Below are positions 43,991 through 54,135 of a DNA stretch of 64,000 nt, piece after piece. This stretch comes from Arsenophonus apicola (GTDB lineage: Bacteria > Pseudomonadota > Gammaproteobacteria > Enterobacterales > Enterobacteriaceae). The notes beneath the pieces were generated by a model that worked only from the letters and a program-made list of their open reading frames with translations, was not told the origin of the DNA and did no database searches. Numbering within the stretch: the stretch's first letter is position 1; each line of letters begins with the position of its first letter. The DNA is taken from positions 930,001-994,000 of the forward strand of contig NZ_CP084222.1 in the NCBI RefSeq assembly GCF_020268605.1, read 5' to 3'. A program made the translations under genes and the position numbers.

Positions 43991-45583
43991 TTAATTGAAA
44001 GGGCTCAGAATAGTCGCTTTAGCATCCGGTTGCTGTTGCGGATAATCTAATGTGTAATGTAATCCACGACTCTCTTTACGCTTAAGTGCACAGCGGATCA
44101 TTAATTCAGCTACTTGTACCAGGTTACGCAGTTCCAATAAATTATTTGATAGACGGAAATTTGAATAGTATTCATCTATTTCTTGTTGTAGTAATTGGAT
44201 ACGATGTAATGCCCGGGTCAGTCGTTTGGTCGTTCTGACAATACCCATATAGTCCCACATAAACAGTCTTAACTCATGCCAATTATGTTGAATGACAACT
44301 TGTTCATCTAAATCATGGCATTGATTTTCATTCCATTGAAAGAGTGTTGACGGTTTATCAATTTGTTCGATTTGTTGCATTATCTGTTTTGCCGCAGACC
44401 ATCCATAGACAAGACATTCTAATAATGAATTTGATGCTAGCCGGTTGGCACCATGTAACCCGGTATAACTAACTTCACCAATAGCATAGAGGTGTCTCAG
44501 ATCCGTTTGACCATACTGATCAACCATAACACCACCGCAAGTATAATGGGCAGCCGGTACAATTGGAATTGGCTCATTAGTCATGTCAATACCTAATGTG
44601 GCTAATTTTTGATAGATAGTTGGGAAATGTTGTTTTATCGCGCTTTCGGGCTGATGGCTAATATCAAGAAACATACAATCTGCCCCTAAACGTTTCATTT
44701 CATGATCAATGGCACGAGCAACAATATCACGAGGGGCGAGTTCCGCTCTTTTATCAAAATCGGGCATAAAGCGGCTACCATCAGGTCGTCTAAGATAGGC
44801 ACCTTCACCTCGTAAAGCTTCGGTTAGTAGAAAATTGCGTGCTTGTGGATGATAAAGACAAGTCGGATGAAATTGATTAAATTCAAGATTAGCCACCCGA
44901 CAACCGGCTCGCCAGGCCATGGCAATGCCATCGCCTGATGAAATATCGGGATTAGTGGTATATTGATATACTTTAGCGGCTCCTCCGGTTGCTAATACAG
45001 TTACTTTTGCATGACAAATAACAATCTGTTGTTGGTCGAGATCCCAAATGTAAGCACCGGTAATTGTCGCTGGATCTTTGTCTGAACGGAGCAAATCGAT
45101 AGCATTGTGTTGCTCCTTAATCGTGATATTCGGATGCTTAATAGCTTTTTCAACCAAGGTTGTTTCTACCTGTTTACCTGTTGCGTCGGCATAATGAAGA
45201 ATACGACGATGGCTATGGCCACCTTCTTTTGTTAAATGATATTGTTCTTTACCCGCTTGATTGATCTGTTTATCAAATAAAACACCTTGCTCAATTAACC
45301 ACTGTACACAGTGGTAAGCATTACAGGCGACAAATTCAACGGTTTTTTTATCACACAACCCGGCCCCAGCAATTAAAGTATCTTTAACATGGGCTGCTAT
45401 GCTATCTGTTTGATCAAAAACCGCTGCAATTCCACCTTGGGCATAGTAAGATGCGCCTTCAGTTGAAATGTTTTTACTAAGTATGGTTATTTGGTATTGT
45501 GATGCTAATCGAAGCGCTAACGATAGACCGGCGATGCCACTACCAATGATTAAAATGTCCGTATAGTGTTGTGTTGATGGCAT
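43991..45583 (-). CDS. nadB: L-aspartate oxidase
   Basis: First step of de novo NAD synthesis. 530 residues (E. coli 540). FAD-binding IIGSGIAGLSLALRLA at the N terminus, then EGGHSHRRILHYADATGKQV and LEFNQFHPTCLYHPQARNFL, the active-site region, and GLHGANRLASNSLLECLVYG. Divergent from rpoE, as in E. coli. Confidence 0.98.
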   Translation of the reverse strand: MPSTQHYTDILIIGSGIAGLSLALRLASQYQITILSKNISTEGASYYAQGGIAAVFDQTDSIAAHVKDTLIAGAGLCDKKTVEFVACNAYHCVQWLIEQGVLFDKQINQAGKEQYHLTKEGGHSHRRILHYADATGKQVETTLVEKAIKHPNITIKEQHNAIDLLRSDKDPATITGAYIWDLDQQQIVICHAKVTVLATGGAAKVYQYTTNPDISSGDGIAMAWRAGCRVANLEFNQFHPTCLYHPQARNFLLTEALRGEGAYLRRPDGSRFMPDFDKRAELAPRDIVARAIDHEMKRLGADCMFLDISHQPESAIKQHFPTIYQKLATLGIDMTNEPIPIVPAAHYTCGGVMVDQYGQTDLRHLYAIGEVSYTGLHGANRLASNSLLECLVYGWSAAKQIMQQIEQIDKPSTLFQWNENQCHDLDEQVVIQHNWHELRLFMWDYMGIVRTTKRLTRALHRIQLLQQEIDEYYSNFRLSNNLLELRNLVQVAELMIRCALKRKESRGLHYTLDYPQQQPDAKATILSPFN

Positions 45584-45722
45584 AATGTTTGATTACTGAG
45601 CTTTGATAATAGAGTAAATTACCATGTTAGCCTATTCTTTTATTTAGAGTAAATATGGTGGCCTTGAAAGAACTTTTCTTATGGTTTAGCTTAAATTGAA
45701 TATGAAATAATTTAAATTGACT

Positions 45723-45750
45723 GGAACTTTGCAAGTTTTTGTCACTCAAA
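45723..45750 (+). promoter_or_regulatory. sigma-E promoter of rpoE (autoregulation)
   Basis: GGAACTT, 16-base spacer, TCAAA: the RpoE consensus. It lies about 85 bases before the rpoE start, so the operon should be autoregulated as in E. coli. Confidence 0.87.
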
Positions 45751-45835
45751 AAAATGCTTGCTTACAAATGAGAGAAAACATGGCGGGTTCAAATAAGGAA
45801 AATATGAGGCTTATTTTCGGGAGAAGTGACCTCGG

Positions 45836-46411
45836 ATGAGCGAGCAGTTGACAGACCAGGTGCTGGTTGAACGGGTACAAAAAGGGGATAAAAAAGCTTT
45901 TAATTTACTGGTTATTCGATACCAGAATAAGGTTGTGAGCCTTGTTTCTCGTTATGTACCGCAGGGAGATGTCCCGGATGTAGCCCAAGAGTCATTTATT
46001 AAAGCTTATCGCGCTATCGGTTTATTTCGTGGTGAAAGCGCATTTTATACTTGGCTTTATCGGATCGCAGTCAATACAGCTAAAAATTATCTTATATCCC
46101 AAGGACGTCGACCGCCATCGAATGATTTGGATGTAGTTAATGCAGAAAATTTTGAAGCTTCTAATGCATTAAAAGAAATTTCGAACCCTGAGAATTTAAT
46201 GTTGTCAGAAGAATTGAAAAAGGTAGTTTTCCGGACCATAGAGTCACTTCCTGAAGATTTACGCCTGGCAATTACGCTGAGGGAGTTAGATGGACTGAGT
46301 TATGAGGAGATAGCGCTTATTATGGATTGTCCTGTTGGTACAGTTCGTTCGCGCATTTTTCGGGCAAGGGAAGCTATTGATAATAAAGTGCAACCGCTAA
46401 TACGAAATTAA
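45836..46411 (+). CDS. rpoE: envelope-stress sigma factor RpoE
   Basis: 191 residues, family length. Start MSEQLTDQVLVERVQKGDKK, region 2 (VVSLVSRYVPQGDVPDVAQE ... FYTWLYRIAVNTAKNYL), region 4 (LSYEEIALIMDCPVGTVRSR). First gene of rpoE-rseA-rseB-rseC. Confidence 0.98.
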   Translation: MSEQLTDQVLVERVQKGDKKAFNLLVIRYQNKVVSLVSRYVPQGDVPDVAQESFIKAYRAIGLFRGESAFYTWLYRIAVNTAKNYLISQGRRPPSNDLDVVNAENFEASNALKEISNPENLMLSEELKKVVFRTIESLPEDLRLAITLRELDGLSYEEIALIMDCPVGTVRSRIFRAREAIDNKVQPLIRN

Positions 46412-46445
46412 GTGTGGTTCACATTTTACTGAAGGGTACTTTGGC

Positions 46446-47072
46446 ATGCATAGAGAGAGACTTTCCGCTTTAATGGATGGAGAGATCTTTGATTCAGAAT
46501 TGATCCATACCATTTTACAAGATGTTTCGTTACAGAAACGATGGGAGAGCTACCATCTTATCCGCGACAGTTTGAGAGGCGATATCAACGAAGTTATTCA
46601 TCTTGATATTACCGGTAAAGTAGAGCAGGCGCTGGCAAGTGAGCCTATCCAAATTGCGCCTGATGCAATACCGGAGTCACAACCTGAGCCAGCTAGCTGG
46701 CGTTTAATGCCTTTTTGGCGTAAGCTTCGCCCTTGGGCTAATCAGATAACGCAAGTTGGTGTAGCAGCTAGTGTTGCCGTAGCTGTTATTGCTGGTGTGC
46801 AGAATTATAATACGTCTAATATAGAGACGGATGGCAAATCTGACTCACCCATATTTAATACAGTACCTATCATGGGTGCTGCGTCGCCTGTGAGTTTAAA
46901 TGTTTCCAATGATCAATTGTTTGCTCAACCGCAAACCGAACAGTTAGAACAACGTAATCGCCGACTTGGTTTGATGTTACAGCAATATGAACTTGAGCGT
47001 CGTTCAATGCTGAATCAAAGCGTAACATCGTCTTCACCAGTAGTGGAAAAAACTCACTCAGGAGCAGAATAG
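46446..47072 (+). CDS. rseA: anti-sigma-E factor RseA
   Basis: 208 residues. N-terminal sigma-binding part (RERLSALMDGEIFDSELIHT), one membrane segment near residues 98-116 (ITQVGVAASVAVAVIAGV), and a periplasmic C-terminal part cleaved on envelope stress. 34 bases after rpoE. Confidence 0.96.
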   Translation: MHRERLSALMDGEIFDSELIHTILQDVSLQKRWESYHLIRDSLRGDINEVIHLDITGKVEQALASEPIQIAPDAIPESQPEPASWRLMPFWRKLRPWANQITQVGVAASVAVAVIAGVQNYNTSNIETDGKSDSPIFNTVPIMGAASPVSLNVSNDQLFAQPQTEQLEQRNRRLGLMLQQYELERRSMLNQSVTSSSPVVEKTHSGAE

Positions 47073-47077
47073 CAGTA

Positions 47078-48037
47078 ATGAAGCATTGGTTATCCGCCCT
47101 CTTTTTTTTGCTGGGCGGTTTATTGTTGCCTTTACATTCCTATGCTAAAGAATTATCGGCTGAAATTTTATTAACTGATATGGGTAATGCGGTAAAATCT
47201 TTACCTTACGAGTTATCATTTATTATTATCAACCCTCAAGGTATAACGCCGATCAGATATCGTCATGTCATTATTAACAATAAACCCATTGCTCAAATAA
47301 TGCAGATGGATAGCTCTCGTCGTGAAATTATTCAAAAAGGTAATCAAATTAGCTATTTTGAGCCAGGCTTTGATTCTTTTACCCTAGATGGCTCTTATAT
47401 CGTTGATTATTTACCATCAGTTGTTTTTGCTAATTTTACTAAACTGCAATCTTATTACAATTTTATTCAGTTAGGCAGAACGCATATAGGTGATATAAGC
47501 TGTCAGGTTATTCGGGTTATCCCAAAAGACAATTCACGGTTTGGCTATATCTTATTAATTGATGAAAAAACCAAGTTACCAATGCGCATTGATCTATTAG
47601 ATAGTAAAAATGAAATATTGGAACAATTTAGAGTTGTTTCTGTAGTTTTTAATAGTCAAGAGTTGCTAAAATCGATGCAAGTGATTGCATCATTGAATAT
47701 GCCTCCTTTGTTACTTATTCCCAAATCAATTACTAAGCAATTTAACTGGCAAGTAAACCAACTTCCGTTGGGATTTGAAGAAATATCTCGTAGCTGTAAT
47801 GAGATAGCAACCGATGAATCATTAGAGACCATGATATTTGGTGATGGGTTATTTAGTTTTTCTATTAATGTCACTAAAGCAGGAGAGCGACCACTTATTG
47901 AACAGCCATTTCGTAAAGGTGGTTTAACCATTTACACGGTAATAAAGGGGCAATACGAAATTACAGTTATTGGTCAATTACCTTTGTTAACTGCTAGTCA
48001 GATTGCTGCTAATATTAGTTTTAAAGAGGCAAATTAA
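47078..48037 (+). CDS. rseB: periplasmic regulator RseB
   Basis: 319 residues. Signal peptide (LSALFFLLGGLLLPLHSYAK), then LLTDMGNAVKSLPYELSFII and the C-terminal GLTIYTVIKGQYEITVIGQL. Protects RseA from DegS. Five bases after rseA; its stop overlaps rseC (TAATG). Confidence 0.96.
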   Translation: MKHWLSALFFLLGGLLLPLHSYAKELSAEILLTDMGNAVKSLPYELSFIIINPQGITPIRYRHVIINNKPIAQIMQMDSSRREIIQKGNQISYFEPGFDSFTLDGSYIVDYLPSVVFANFTKLQSYYNFIQLGRTHIGDISCQVIRVIPKDNSRFGYILLIDEKTKLPMRIDLLDSKNEILEQFRVVSVVFNSQELLKSMQVIASLNMPPLLLIPKSITKQFNWQVNQLPLGFEEISRSCNEIATDESLETMIFGDGLFSFSINVTKAGERPLIEQPFRKGGLTIYTVIKGQYEITVIGQLPLLTASQIAANISFKEAN

Positions 48038-48495
48038 TGGTTAAAGAGTGGGCCACGGTAGTGCGTTGGCATAATGGTCGTGTTGTTTTGCGATATGGTT
48101 CTAATTCCGGTTGTGGTAGTTGCGCTGCTCGTTCAACCTGCGGATCTTATATTCTAAATAAAATAGGACCGAAAACTGAGTATCAATTAGAACTTGAGAT
48201 CAGCCAGCCTCTGGTTGTTGGTCAGAAAGTGGAAGTAGGGATCCCAGAAGGCAGTTTATTACGTTCAGCCATGCTTGTTTACCTTACCCCATTACTTGGG
48301 CTTTTTATCGCCGGTGGCGTTATGCAATTTTTCTTTTTAAATCAATTAATTATCTTTTTTGGTGCCGTTGTTGGTGCAAGTGTTGGTTTTTTTCTGGCAA
48401 AAAAAATTGCGCATTATTGGGAAAAAGAAACCCTATATCACCCCACCATTTTGCAAATCGGTTTACCGCCTAATGAATTAAAAGAGCAAGTATGA
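48037..48495 (+). CDS. rseC: RseC, membrane protein with Cys cluster
   Basis: 152 residues with NSGCGSCAARSTCGSYIL near residue 27, which may bind a cofactor, and two membrane helices (AMLVYLTPLLGLFIAGGVMQ; LIIFFGAVVGASVGFFLAKK). In other bacteria this family affects SoxR reduction. Last gene of the rpoE set. Confidence 0.95.
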   Translation: MVKEWATVVRWHNGRVVLRYGSNSGCGSCAARSTCGSYILNKIGPKTEYQLELEISQPLVVGQKVEVGIPEGSLLRSAMLVYLTPLLGLFIAGGVMQFFFLNQLIIFFGAVVGASVGFFLAKKIAHYWEKETLYHPTILQIGLPPNELKEQV

Positions 48496-48732
48496 ATGAC
48501 ATAGTCAGTCAAAATGCTTATCGATAGTAAAAACAAATCGTCACTAATCATGCGTATAAACGCCTTATTCATAAAAACGACTTTTCATTATTAATGATTC
48601 TTTGAGTTGTTTGTCGCTTATATGTAAAATGCATTCCCAAGATTGTTATAACAGCTTTTATTAGTTTTAGCTTTGTAGGCTAAACTATCGCTAAAACTGA
48701 TTTTATAAGGCCATTTAGAAGAAGATATAACC

Positions 48733-50535
48733 TTGAAAATCAAACATATAAGAAATTTTTCCATCATCGCTCACATTGATCATGGTAAATCAACTCTGTC
48801 GGATCGTATTATTCAGATCTGCGGTGGCCTTTCTGATCGTGAAATGGCCGCCCAGGTATTAGACTCGATGGATTTGGAGCGAGAACGAGGGATCACCATA
48901 AAAGCCCAGAGTGTTACCCTTGATTATAAAGCCAGTGACGGCGAAACTTATCAGCTTAATTTTATTGATACTCCCGGTCATGTGGACTTCTCTTATGAAG
49001 TATCCCGTTCTTTAGCTGCTTGTGAAGGCGCATTACTGGTTGTTGATGCCGGGCAAGGTGTGGAAGCGCAGACCCTTGCTAATTGTTATACCGCTATTGA
49101 AATGGATTTAGAAGTTGTTCCTGTGCTAAATAAAATCGATTTACCAGCGGCTGAGCCTGATCGGGTGGCTGAAGAAATTGAAGATATCGTTGGCATAGAT
49201 GCACATGACGCGGTTCGTTGTTCGGCAAAAACTGGGTTAGGGGTACAGGAAGTAATTGAACGTTTGGTTAAAGAGATCCCACCGCCAAAAGGTGATCCGG
49301 CAGCTCCTTTGCAGGCATTGATTATCGATTCGTGGTTTGATAATTACCTAGGCGTTGTTTCGCTGGTACGAATTAAAAATGGTACTCTTGGTAAAGGCGA
49401 TAAAATTAAAGTGATGAGCTCAGGTCAGCTTTATAATGTTGATGGCTTAGGTATTTTCACACCCAAACGCATTGATCGCCAACAGTTAAATTGTGGTGAA
49501 GTAGGTTGGTTGGTCTGTGCCATAAAAGATATTCACGGCGCGCCGGTTGGTGATACATTGACCGGTGCTCGTCATCCGGCTGAACAGGCGTTGCCTGGCT
49601 TTAAAAAAGTAAAACCACAGGTTTACGCCGGTTTATTCCCCGTTAGCTCTGATGATTATGAAGCATTTCGTGACGCTTTAGCTAAATTAAGTTTGAATGA
49701 TGCTTCGTTATTTTATGAACCAGAGAGTTCAACTGCTTTAGGTTTTGGATTTCGCTGCGGTTTCCTTGGTCTACTTCATATGGAGATCATCCAGGAGCGT
49801 TTGGAACGTGAATATGATCTGGATCTTATTACCACTGCACCTACAGTTATTTATGAAGTTGAGTTAACGAATGGTGATGTCATTTATGTTGATAGTCCCT
49901 CTAAGTTACCGGCGCTTAATAACATAAATGAATTACGTGAACCCATTGCAGAATGTAACATGCTAATGCCGAAGGAATATCTTGGTAATGTCATTACGTT
50001 ATGTGTAGAAAAACGCGGTGTGCAGACTAATATGGTCTATCATGGTAATCAGGTCGCATTAACCTATGAAATTCCTATGGCTGAGGTGGTGTTAGATTTC
50101 TTTGATCGTTTGAAATCGACTTCTCGGGGATATGCTTCATTAGATTATGGTTTTGTCCGTTTCCAAGCGGCGGATATGGTGCGTGTAGATGTGTTAATTA
50201 ATGGTGAAAGAGTGGATGCTTTAGCATTGATTACGCATCGTGCAAATGCACCATACCGGGGTCGTGAGCTGGTAGATAAAATGAAAGATCTGATCCCGCG
50301 CCAGCAGTTTGATATTGCAATTCAGGCCGCTATTGGTACCCACATTATAGCGCGTTCAACGGTGAAACAATTACGTAAAAATGTATTAGCTAAATGTTAT
50401 GGTGGTGATGTTAGCCGTAAGAAAAAATTACTACAGAAACAGAAAGAAGGTAAAAAACGAATGAAGCAGGTTGGTAATGTTGAACTACCGCAGGAAGCAT
50501 TCCTAGCTATCCTTCACGTAGGTAAAGATAACTAA
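48733..50535 (+). CDS. lepA: elongation factor 4 (LepA)
   Basis: Ribosome-associated GTPase, 600 residues. G motifs: IAHIDHGKSTLSDRII, the DTPGHVDF box and NKIDLP. The only usable start is TTG, giving MKIKHIRNFS, two residues longer than E. coli MKNIRNFS; no in-frame ATG or GTG lies upstream near it. C-terminal GGDVSRKKKLLQKQKEGKKR is typical. Precedes lepB by 18 bases. Confidence 0.97.
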   Translation: MKIKHIRNFSIIAHIDHGKSTLSDRIIQICGGLSDREMAAQVLDSMDLERERGITIKAQSVTLDYKASDGETYQLNFIDTPGHVDFSYEVSRSLAACEGALLVVDAGQGVEAQTLANCYTAIEMDLEVVPVLNKIDLPAAEPDRVAEEIEDIVGIDAHDAVRCSAKTGLGVQEVIERLVKEIPPPKGDPAAPLQALIIDSWFDNYLGVVSLVRIKNGTLGKGDKIKVMSSGQLYNVDGLGIFTPKRIDRQQLNCGEVGWLVCAIKDIHGAPVGDTLTGARHPAEQALPGFKKVKPQVYAGLFPVSSDDYEAFRDALAKLSLNDASLFYEPESSTALGFGFRCGFLGLLHMEIIQERLEREYDLDLITTAPTVIYEVELTNGDVIYVDSPSKLPALNNINELREPIAECNMLMPKEYLGNVITLCVEKRGVQTNMVYHGNQVALTYEIPMAEVVLDFFDRLKSTSRGYASLDYGFVRFQAADMVRVDVLINGERVDALALITHRANAPYRGRELVDKMKDLIPRQQFDIAIQAAIGTHIIARSTVKQLRKNVLAKCYGGDVSRKKKLLQKQKEGKKRMKQVGNVELPQEAFLAILHVGKDN

Positions 50536-50553
50536 CCGTTATAAGGAGTCATA

Positions 50554-51522
50554 ATGGCTAACACTTTTTCTTTGATTTTGACGCTGGCGACCTTAATTAC
50601 AGGGATTATCTGGCTTATTGATCGTTTTAAATTAGCTCCTGCTCGCAAGAAAAAAATGGCACAGCAGCAAAAGGTGATTGAGGGAAGCGTAGAGCAGACG
50701 CACTTAGCTGAAAGTATACATAAACCATCATGGGTTGATACTTGTTCATCTATTTTTCCGATATTAGCGATTGTATTAGTAATACGCTCATTTATTTATG
50801 AGCCGTTTCAAATTCCATCAGGTTCAATGATGCCTACTTTATTGGTTGGTGATTTTATACTAGTAGAAAAGTTTGCTTATGGATTAAAAGATCCTGTTAC
50901 ACAAACAACCTTATTGGAAACAGGAAAACCTAAACGTGGTGATATTGCGGTTTTTAAATATCCTAAAGATCCTAGTGTAGATTTTGTTAAACGTGTTATT
51001 GGTCTACCTGGTGATAAAATTGTTTATGATCCTGAACAAAAAGAGTTACGCATATACCCGAATTGTTCAAGTTCAAACTGTGCGCGAGCATTACCAATTA
51101 TCTATTCTTCATTAAAAGAGAGTGAATGGGCCTTATTTTTTAATATGGATTCAATGGTAGAAAGCCAGAAAGGGGGTTATCAAATTCCATTGGGTGAACC
51201 AGTTCCAACTAACGCATTACGTCAAGCGGAAAGAATTGAAAAATTAGATGATGTTAGCCATGAAATCTTAGTGATCCCACAGGTATATACCCAGTCACGT
51301 TATCAACAGCCCGGTTTACCAGACAATGAATGGATTGTTCCGCCTAAACACTATTTTATGATGGGAGATAATCGGGATAATAGTGCAGATAGCCGTATGT
51401 GGGGTTTTGTACCTGAAGAAAATTTAGTTGGGCGTGCCGTTATTATCTGGTTTAGTCTTGATAAGCACGAGGGTGAATGGCCAACTGGGGTGCGTTTAAG
51501 TCGAATTGGTGCAATTAACTAA
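50554..51522 (+). CDS. lepB: signal peptidase I
   Basis: 322 residues, two N-terminal membrane segments (about 5-24 and 62-80). Catalytic Ser91 in FQIPSGSMMPTLLVGD and Lys146 in SVDFVKRVIGLPGD match the E. coli numbering. MMGDNRDNSADSRMWGFVP is the box near the C terminus. Cleaves Sec and Tat signal peptides. Confidence 0.98.
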   Translation: MANTFSLILTLATLITGIIWLIDRFKLAPARKKKMAQQQKVIEGSVEQTHLAESIHKPSWVDTCSSIFPILAIVLVIRSFIYEPFQIPSGSMMPTLLVGDFILVEKFAYGLKDPVTQTTLLETGKPKRGDIAVFKYPKDPSVDFVKRVIGLPGDKIVYDPEQKELRIYPNCSSSNCARALPIIYSSLKESEWALFFNMDSMVESQKGGYQIPLGEPVPTNALRQAERIEKLDDVSHEILVIPQVYTQSRYQQPGLPDNEWIVPPKHYFMMGDNRDNSADSRMWGFVPEENLVGRAVIIWFSLDKHEGEWPTGVRLSRIGAIN

Positions 51523-51713
51523 TAAAATAAACTAATCATTGATGCTAAATTGATTTATATAGCAATCGAGATAGAATATAGCGAGACAATCAAATATGAT
51601 GGTTTCCTAAGTGATATCAGGAAACCTACCAACGCAGCAGCTTTGTAAAAATTAATTTTACAGATCTGTTGCGTATGCTTTTTGTAATTTGATAATAAAA
51701 TAATTGGTAGCAC

Positions 51714-52418
51714 ATGAATTCTTCTTTAATTGAGTGGTCAGAGCGGCAAGAAATTAAACAGCTACAGCGTAAGCTTGGTTATGCTTTTAAACAAATTGAA
51801 TTATTGAAACAAGCATTAACTCATCGTAGTGCCAGTAGTAGTCATAATGAAAGATTGGAATTTTTAGGCGATTCAATTCTTAGTTTTGTGATTGCTAATG
51901 ATCTTTACCATCGTTTTCCTAAAGTTGATGAAGGTGATATGAGTCGTATGCGCGCAACATTGGTCAGAGGAAATACTCTGGCTGAGCTTGCACGAGAGTT
52001 TGATTTGGGAGAATGCTTGCGCTTAGGGCCAGGTGAATTAAAAAGCGGTGGTTTTCGTCGAGAATCAATATTGGCAGATACTATCGAAGCTTTAATTGGC
52101 AGTATTTTTTTAGATAGTGATATTCAAACCACTGAACGAATTGTTTTGGCCTGGTATGACACTCGATTAATAGAAATTAGTCCCGGCGATAAACAAAAAG
52201 ATCCTAAAACACGTTTACAAGAGTATTTACAGGGACGCCATCTACCTTTACCGAATTATTTGGTCGTTCAAGTTCGCGGTGAAGCGCACGATCAGGAATT
52301 TACTATTCATTGTCAGGTTAGTGGCATAAAGGAACCTGTTCAAGGAGTGGGTTCAAGTCGTCGTAAGGCTGAACAAGCAGCCGCTGAGCAGGCATTAAAA
52401 ATATTGGAGCTTGAATGA
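51714..52418 (+). CDS. rnc: ribonuclease III
   Basis: Cleaves double-stranded RNA in rRNA and mRNA processing. 234 residues with an N terminus a few residues longer than E. coli. Catalytic signature NERLEFLGDSILSFVIAN, then DTIEALIGSIFLD and the C-terminal dsRNA-binding domain (PKTRLQEYLQG ... SSRRKAEQAAAEQALKILE). Overlaps era (ATGA). Confidence 0.98.
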   Translation: MNSSLIEWSERQEIKQLQRKLGYAFKQIELLKQALTHRSASSSHNERLEFLGDSILSFVIANDLYHRFPKVDEGDMSRMRATLVRGNTLAELAREFDLGECLRLGPGELKSGGFRRESILADTIEALIGSIFLDSDIQTTERIVLAWYDTRLIEISPGDKQKDPKTRLQEYLQGRHLPLPNYLVVQVRGEAHDQEFTIHCQVSGIKEPVQGVGSSRRKAEQAAAEQALKILELE

Positions 52419-53323
52419 GCAAACCGAAAACCTATTGTGGATTTGTCGCTATTGTAGGGCGTCCAAATGTGGGTAAATCAACATTACTGAACCAATTACT
52501 TGGGCAAAAGGTTTCTATTACTTCACGTAAACCACAGACAACCCGTCATCGCATCATGGGAATTGAGACAGAAGGTAATTATCAAACAATTTATGTCGAT
52601 ACCCCCGGATTGCATGTAGAAGAAAAGCGCGCAATAAATCGTTTAATGAATCGGGCAGCAAGTAGTTCAATTGGTGATGTGGAACTGATTATTTTTGTTG
52701 TTGAAGGTACACATTGGACAATCGATGATGAGATGGTGGTAAATAAACTGCGTCATGTGCCTTGCCCGGTATTATTAGTGATCAATAAAATTGATAATGT
52801 AGTGGATAAAACCCGCTTACTGCCTCATATTGGCTTTCTTAGTAAGCAAATGAATTTTCTGGATATTGTGCCGATTAGTGCGGAAAAAGGTACTGGTATT
52901 GATATTATTACTAAAATTGTTCGACAACATATGCCAGAAGCGGCGCATCATTTTCCAGCAGACTATATTACCGATCGCTCACAACGCTTTATGGCTGCTG
53001 AAATTATTCGTGAGAAGTTAATGCGTTTTCTTGGTGATGAATTACCCTATTCGGTCACAGTTGAAATTGAACAATTTGTGGTAAATGAACGCGGTGGCTA
53101 TAACATTCATGGTCTGATTCTGGTTGAAAGAGATGGCCAGAAAAAAATGGTTATTGGCAATAAAGGTAGCAAAATTAAGAAAATTGGCATTGAAGCTCGG
53201 ATGGATATGGAAAAACTTTTTGCGACTAAAGTTCATCTTGAACTTTGGGTCAAAGTTAAAGCTGGATGGGCTGATGATGAACGTGCACTGCGTAGTTTAG
53301 GCTATATAGATGATCTTCATTAA
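52415..53323 (+). CDS. era: GTPase Era
   Basis: Ribosome assembly GTPase binding 16S rRNA. 302 residues. GRPNVGKSTLLNQLLGQK, DTPGLH, NKIDNV, and the C-terminal KH domain (KKMVIGNKGSKIKKIGIEAR). rnc-era-recO order as in E. coli. Confidence 0.98.
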   Translation: MSKPKTYCGFVAIVGRPNVGKSTLLNQLLGQKVSITSRKPQTTRHRIMGIETEGNYQTIYVDTPGLHVEEKRAINRLMNRAASSSIGDVELIIFVVEGTHWTIDDEMVVNKLRHVPCPVLLVINKIDNVVDKTRLLPHIGFLSKQMNFLDIVPISAEKGTGIDIITKIVRQHMPEAAHHFPADYITDRSQRFMAAEIIREKLMRFLGDELPYSVTVEIEQFVVNERGGYNIHGLILVERDGQKKMVIGNKGSKIKKIGIEARMDMEKLFATKVHLELWVKVKAGWADDERALRSLGYIDDLH

Positions 53324-53334
53324 GGCGGATTTCA

Positions 53335-54048
53335 GTGGACGGTTGGCAACGTGCATTTGTACTTCATACTCGCCCTTATAGTGAAACGAGCTTATTATTA
53401 GATTTTTTCACCGAAAATGAGGGTCGAATTCGACTATTGGCCAAAGGTGCTCGTAGCCGTCGTTCTAATCTAAAAGGCTGTTTACAACCCTTTACGCCCT
53501 TGCTGATCCGTTGGGGAGGCAAGGGAGAAATGAAAACGTTACGTGGCGCAGAACCAATTTCTTTAGCGCTACCATTTACCGGTACCGTGCTGTACAGCGG
53601 TCTATATGTTAATGAATTGCTTGCGCGAGTTTTAGCCTACAACATCCCTTTTCAAAGCCTATTTTTTGAATACCTTACCTGTTTGCAGATATTGGCTGGC
53701 AGTGAATCTACGCCAGAACATGCATTGCGTCGTTTTGAATTATCATTGTTATCTCATTTAGGTTATGGTGTTGATTTTTTACACTGCTCTGGTAGCGGTG
53801 AACCGGTGATAGATAGCATGACTTACCGTTACCGGCAAGAGAAAGGTTTTATTGCCAGTTTGGTTATTGATCACTTGAGTTTTACCGGCAAGCAGCTTAA
53901 GGCATTTGCCTATCGTGAGTTTCCTGATATTGATACATTGAGAGCAGCAAAACGTTTTACACGCGTTGCGCTTAAACCTTATTTAGGGGGAAGTCCATTA
54001 AAAAGCCGCGAGCTTTTTTGCCAGCTTATATTGCCTAAAACGCGTTGA
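53335..54048 (+). CDS. recO: DNA repair protein RecO
   Basis: 237 residues with a GTG start (MDGWQRAFVLHTRPYSETSL). OB-fold N terminus (RIRLLAKGARSRRSNLKG). Loads RecA with RecF and RecR. 11 bases after era. Confidence 0.96.
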   Translation: MDGWQRAFVLHTRPYSETSLLLDFFTENEGRIRLLAKGARSRRSNLKGCLQPFTPLLIRWGGKGEMKTLRGAEPISLALPFTGTVLYSGLYVNELLARVLAYNIPFQSLFFEYLTCLQILAGSESTPEHALRRFELSLLSHLGYGVDFLHCSGSGEPVIDSMTYRYRQEKGFIASLVIDHLSFTGKQLKAFAYREFPDIDTLRAAKRFTRVALKPYLGGSPLKSRELFCQLILPKTR

Positions 54049-54135
54049 AGTGGGGTCACTAACACCTATTTCAAGATATTATGATTGCATGGATAAACGA
54101 AATTCTAACTATGAAATGGATAACAGGAGTTTAAT